From assembly GCA_001795165.1 (NCBI GenBank), contig MGNS01000099.1, positions 26,499 through 34,228 on the forward strand: 7,730 nt of DNA. The letters are read 5' to 3'. The stretch comes from Chloroflexi bacterium RBG_16_57_11. GTDB taxonomy: Bacteria; Chloroflexota; Anaerolineae; Anaerolineales; UBA4823. This document shows, one piece after another, positions 5,775-7,730 of the stretch. The translations under genes and the position numbers were made by a program. How positions within the stretch are numbered: position 1 is the first letter of the stretch; every line of letters starts with the position of its first letter. The notes beneath the pieces were generated by a model. That model had not been told where the DNA came from, did not search any database, and saw nothing but the letters and a program-made list of their open reading frames with translations.

Positions 5775-6062
5775 CTACTTATGATTATTATTCTCTGCCA
5801 TCTTCTCACGGCGGACCAGCAACAAGATGAGCAGGATCACGATCTGCCCGACGATCATGCCGGCCACCTCCGGCCAGCGCTCTGAAAATTCCATAATCCA
5901 GCCTCGACCGCCCACCGTAGTCGCCTGCCCGAAAGCAACCAGCGTCGCCACGATGTCCACCAAATGATCAGTCAGGAAAGCTGCCAGCGAGAGAGCCAGA
6001 GCAGTCAGGGGGACTGCGATGATCAGCGTCCAAAACACGGCAAGAAACTGAACCTTACGCAT
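5775..6062 (-). CDS. Small membrane protein with two transmembrane segments, unknown function
   Basis: A 95-residue protein I do not recognise. It has hydrophobic segments at about 7-30 and 66-83, joined by a loop containing GQATTVGGRGW and an acidic/aromatic stretch (MEFSERWPEV). Basic residues lie at both ends (MRK and VRREK), so both termini should be inside the cell and the loop outside. The tail ends NNNHK. It has no cysteines, heme motifs or obvious catalytic residues. The start is well supported: AAGGAGG lies 5 bases before the ATG at 6062. It appears to be a single-gene unit with its own promoter (6095-6123) and terminator (5630-5672), between a two-component system and the cytochrome operon. 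It may be regulated by that system, but nothing in the sequence proves it. Confidence 0.75.
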   Translation of the reverse strand: MRKVQFLAVFWTLIIAVPLTALALSLAAFLTDHLVDIVATLVAFGQATTVGGRGWIMEFSERWPEVAGMIVGQIVILLILLLVRREKMAENNNHK

Positions 6063-6067
6063 CGGAA

Positions 6068-6074
6068 CCTCCTT
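6068..6074 (-). promoter_or_regulatory. Shine-Dalgarno site of the small membrane protein
   Basis: AAGGAGG on the minus strand, 5 bases before the ATG at 6062. This strong site is the main evidence that the short reading frame is a real gene. Confidence 0.75.
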
Positions 6075-6094
6075 CCCGTTTGATTCCTGCCTCT

Positions 6095-6123
6095 ATCTTA
6101 GCAAACGAAGAGGTGGAGGACAA
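6095..6123 (-). promoter_or_regulatory. Promoter of the small membrane protein gene
   Basis: The minus strand reads TTGTCC at 6123-6118 (4 of 6 to TTGACA), a 17-base spacer, then TAAGAT at 6100-6095 (5 of 6 to TATAAT) preceded by TGC, which makes an extended -10. The predicted start of transcription near 6088 gives a leader of about 26 bases that contains the Shine-Dalgarno site. Confidence 0.6.
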
Positions 6124-6158
6124 TAGGGTGAATCAGCTAATTTCTTTGGGGCTTGTGC

Positions 6159-6180
6159 ACTATTTTCGTAAACTATTTTC
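6159..6180. repeat. Short direct repeat after the response regulator gene
   Basis: ACTATTTTC occurs at 6159-6167 and again at 6172-6180, a 13-base period, directly next to the regulator's stop codon. No hairpin terminator was found between this gene and the next promoter. The repeat is short and may be chance. Confidence 0.4.
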
Positions 6181-6834
6181 TTAAGCTGAAATGATCCCCC
6201 TACGAATAGCGTATTTCACGAGCTCGCTCTTGCTGTGTAGGCCAAGCTTGTGCATCAGGTTCTCGCGGTGCCGCGCTACGGTGTGCGGGCTGATGACCAG
6301 CTGTTCGGCGATCTCATCATTTGTTAGACCCCCGGCCAGTAGCTCGAGCACTTCTGCCTCACGTGGAGTGAGCTCTTCGAGAGGATTATCCTCGGGTTCG
6401 GTGCGGGAGCGGCTGATGAAATCGCTCACCAGGACTTTTGCCAGCGAAGGATAAATGTAAATCTCTTCCTTGTATGCCGCGCGGATTGAATTGATTAAAT
6501 CTTCCGGGGCAGCACGCTTGGGCACGTAACCGGCTGCACCCGCCTGGAGCATCTGGAAAAAGTATTGTTCATCTTCATGAATAGTGAGGGCGACGATGGC
6601 GGCGCGTGGCTGGGATTGTTTGATCCGACGGGTCACCTCGATCCCTGAAATATCGGGCAGGGTGATATCCATGACAATCACGTCGGGCTCATCTCGAATT
6701 GCCATCTCTAGCGCTTCGCCGCCTGTGCTGGCCTCGCCCACAATTTCCATATCCGGCTGGTGCTCGAGCAACATTCGCAGACCGGTGCGCACGACCTCAT
6801 GATCATCCACAAGCAGTAAACGGATCTTTTCCAT
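6181..6834 (-). CDS. NarL/FixJ-family response regulator
   Basis: This 217-residue DNA-binding regulator should be phosphorylated by the kinase encoded just upstream. The receiver domain (about 1-120) has the acidic pair D10-D11, the phosphoacceptor D56 in VIVMDITLPD, T84, Y103 and K106, all expected for an active receiver. The LuxR-type helix-turn-helix (about 150-217) begins LTPREAEVL and contains the recognition segment ISPHTVARHRENLMHKLGL. Length is typical of NarL, DegU and similar proteins. Its ATG directly follows the kinase stop codon (TGA then ATG, no gap), so the two are translationally coupled; GAAGG lies about 7 bases upstream. The targets are not known. The two downstream units on the same strand, the small membrane protein and the cytochrome operon, are candidates by position only. 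Confidence 0.93.
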   Translation of the reverse strand: MEKIRLLLVDDHEVVRTGLRMLLEHQPDMEIVGEASTGGEALEMAIRDEPDVIVMDITLPDISGIEVTRRIKQSQPRAAIVALTIHEDEQYFFQMLQAGAAGYVPKRAAPEDLINSIRAAYKEEIYIYPSLAKVLVSDFISRSRTEPEDNPLEELTPREAEVLELLAGGLTNDEIAEQLVISPHTVARHRENLMHKLGLHSKSELVKYAIRRGIISA

Positions 6835-7730
6835 TCACTCGCCTTCTTTTTCTTGGGGCACACACACGATGATCAGGGTCCCCTTTCCGGGCTGGGATAA
6901 TATCTGGCAGGTAGCGCCGATCAAAGCCGCCCGTTCCTGAATGCCCAAAAGCCCCCAACACGGGCGTACTACGAAATTGCCCATGACTTTTTCGGCATCG
7001 AACCCAATCCCGTTATCCTCCACCTCCATACATAATTCCGGAGGGGAGAAATCCAGCCGGATCGAGGCCTGGGTGGCGCTGGCATGGCGGATGGTGTTGG
7101 TCATCGCCTCCTGGGCGATGCGGAAGACCACGGTACGGATTTCGATCGGGAGTTCGATTGGTGTGCCCTGGCTGGATAACTGCACCGGCAGCCCGAAGTG
7201 CTGGGTGATATGATTGGCATACCAGCGCAATGCGGCCATCAACCCCAGATCGTCCAATTGCGGTGGGTGCAAGCCGCTCACCAGACGCTGCAGCTCATCC
7301 AATCCGTTGACGGCCATAGCTTCCAATTGCCTGGCCTGCTGAGCAGCGCGCTGCGGGTCGCTCGAGATCGTCTCTTTCAAGCCACGCAGACCCAAGCCGA
7401 GCGCGGTGAGTGTTTGGCCGGTCTCATCATGCAGCTCACGGGCAATCCGCTGGCGTTCCGACTCCTGGGCTTTGACCGTGCGGTGGAGCAATTCGGCGCG
7501 TGTCGCTTCCAGCCGTTGCCTCTCGGCGAGCTGGGCTTCGCGCAACGCCTCGATCCGTTGGCGGTTCTCCAAATCAAAGGCGCGCAGAGAATGGATAATG
7601 AAGACCGCGGCGATGGTCGCCATTGCCGCGCGAAAGACCTGAACAGGGAAGCCAAACCATTGCAGGAAGATTGGAGCGTTTAGAAACGATGAGGGGAAAA
7701 TTATACTCTGGGAAGCAAAGAGCTGCCCGA
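6835..7730 (-). CDS. NarL-type sensor histidine kinase, 5' end beyond the right edge
   Basis: The frame stays open through the window's right edge, so at least 297 residues are visible and the true start is outside. An ATG at 7623 is possible but would cut through a membrane segment (VQVFRAAMATIAAVFIIH), so I treat it as internal. After the last helix comes a long charged coiled coil, then the HisKA_3 dimerisation box ERQRIARELHDETGQ, with the phosphorylated His encoded at 7431-7429. The ATPase domain follows, with the N box QEAMTNTIRHA, the G1 box EDNGIGFD and GLLGIQERAALIG near the end. These are hallmarks of kinases paired with NarL-type regulators. The upstream residues are hydrophobic (PIFLQWFGFPVQVF), pointing to a multi-helix membrane sensor whose signal cannot be judged from this fragment. 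It is co-transcribed with the regulator. Confidence 0.93.
   Translation of the reverse strand, partial: GQLFASQSIIFPSSFLNAPIFLQWFGFPVQVFRAAMATIAAVFIIHSLRAFDLENRQRIEALREAQLAERQRLEATRAELLHRTVKAQESERQRIARELHDETGQTLTALGLGLRGLKETISSDPQRAAQQARQLEAMAVNGLDELQRLVSGLHPPQLDDLGLMAALRWYANHITQHFGLPVQLSSQGTPIELPIEIRTVVFRIAQEAMTNTIRHASATQASIRLDFSPPELCMEVEDNGIGFDAEKVMGNFVVRPCWGLLGIQERAALIGATCQILSQPGKGTLIIVCVPQEKEGE

Noticed and set aside
7198..7683. A 161-residue plus-strand open frame over the kinase gene
   Set aside because: It is antisense to a kinase with all expected motifs, and its translation has no recognisable domain.

Overview
The window looks like bacterial DNA, and every gene I can support is on the minus strand. 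My best guess for the source is a Chloroflexota (Anaerolineae-like) bacterium. That is inference from family resemblance only: arrays of small cytochrome c domains, a NapC-like protein with a CX3CH first heme, a Bacillus-like Rieske/b6/subunit IV gene order, and the type of NarL-family kinase. No 16S or other taxonomic marker is present.

Layout in the direction of transcription, from high to low coordinates. (1) 7730-6181: a NarL/DegU-type two-component pair. The histidine kinase gene runs off the right edge, and its stop codon abuts the start of the response regulator. (2) 6062-5775: a 95-residue protein with two membrane segments and unknown function. It has its own promoter and is followed by a hairpin terminator. 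(3) 5672-5489: a regulatory region with two tandem near-palindromes and two TATAAT boxes, one of them an extended -10. (4) 5488-459: a tight four-gene operon encoding a membrane-anchored nonaheme NapC-like cytochrome c, a Rieske Fe-S protein, a b6-type cytochrome b, and a subunit IV-like protein fused to seven cytochrome c domains. (5) 458-134: a 325-base gap with two related inverted repeats, a TATAAT box and a possible leader peptide. (6) 133-1: the start of a lipoprotein gene that runs off the left edge.

The four-gene operon is the main point of interest. The Rieske protein, cytochrome b6 and subunit IV together make the core of a quinol-oxidising b6f/bc-type complex. Here subunit IV carries seven c hemes instead of the single one of Bacillus-type QcrC. 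A nine-heme NapC-like protein is encoded immediately upstream. Together the operon predicts 16 covalent c hemes, two b hemes and one [2Fe-2S] cluster. Both multiheme proteins end in the same kind of Planctomycete-cytochrome-like C-terminal module, which ties them functionally. I infer a pathway from quinol through the Rieske/b complex to a large extracytoplasmic heme relay. The terminal acceptor is not encoded in the window and cannot be named from it.
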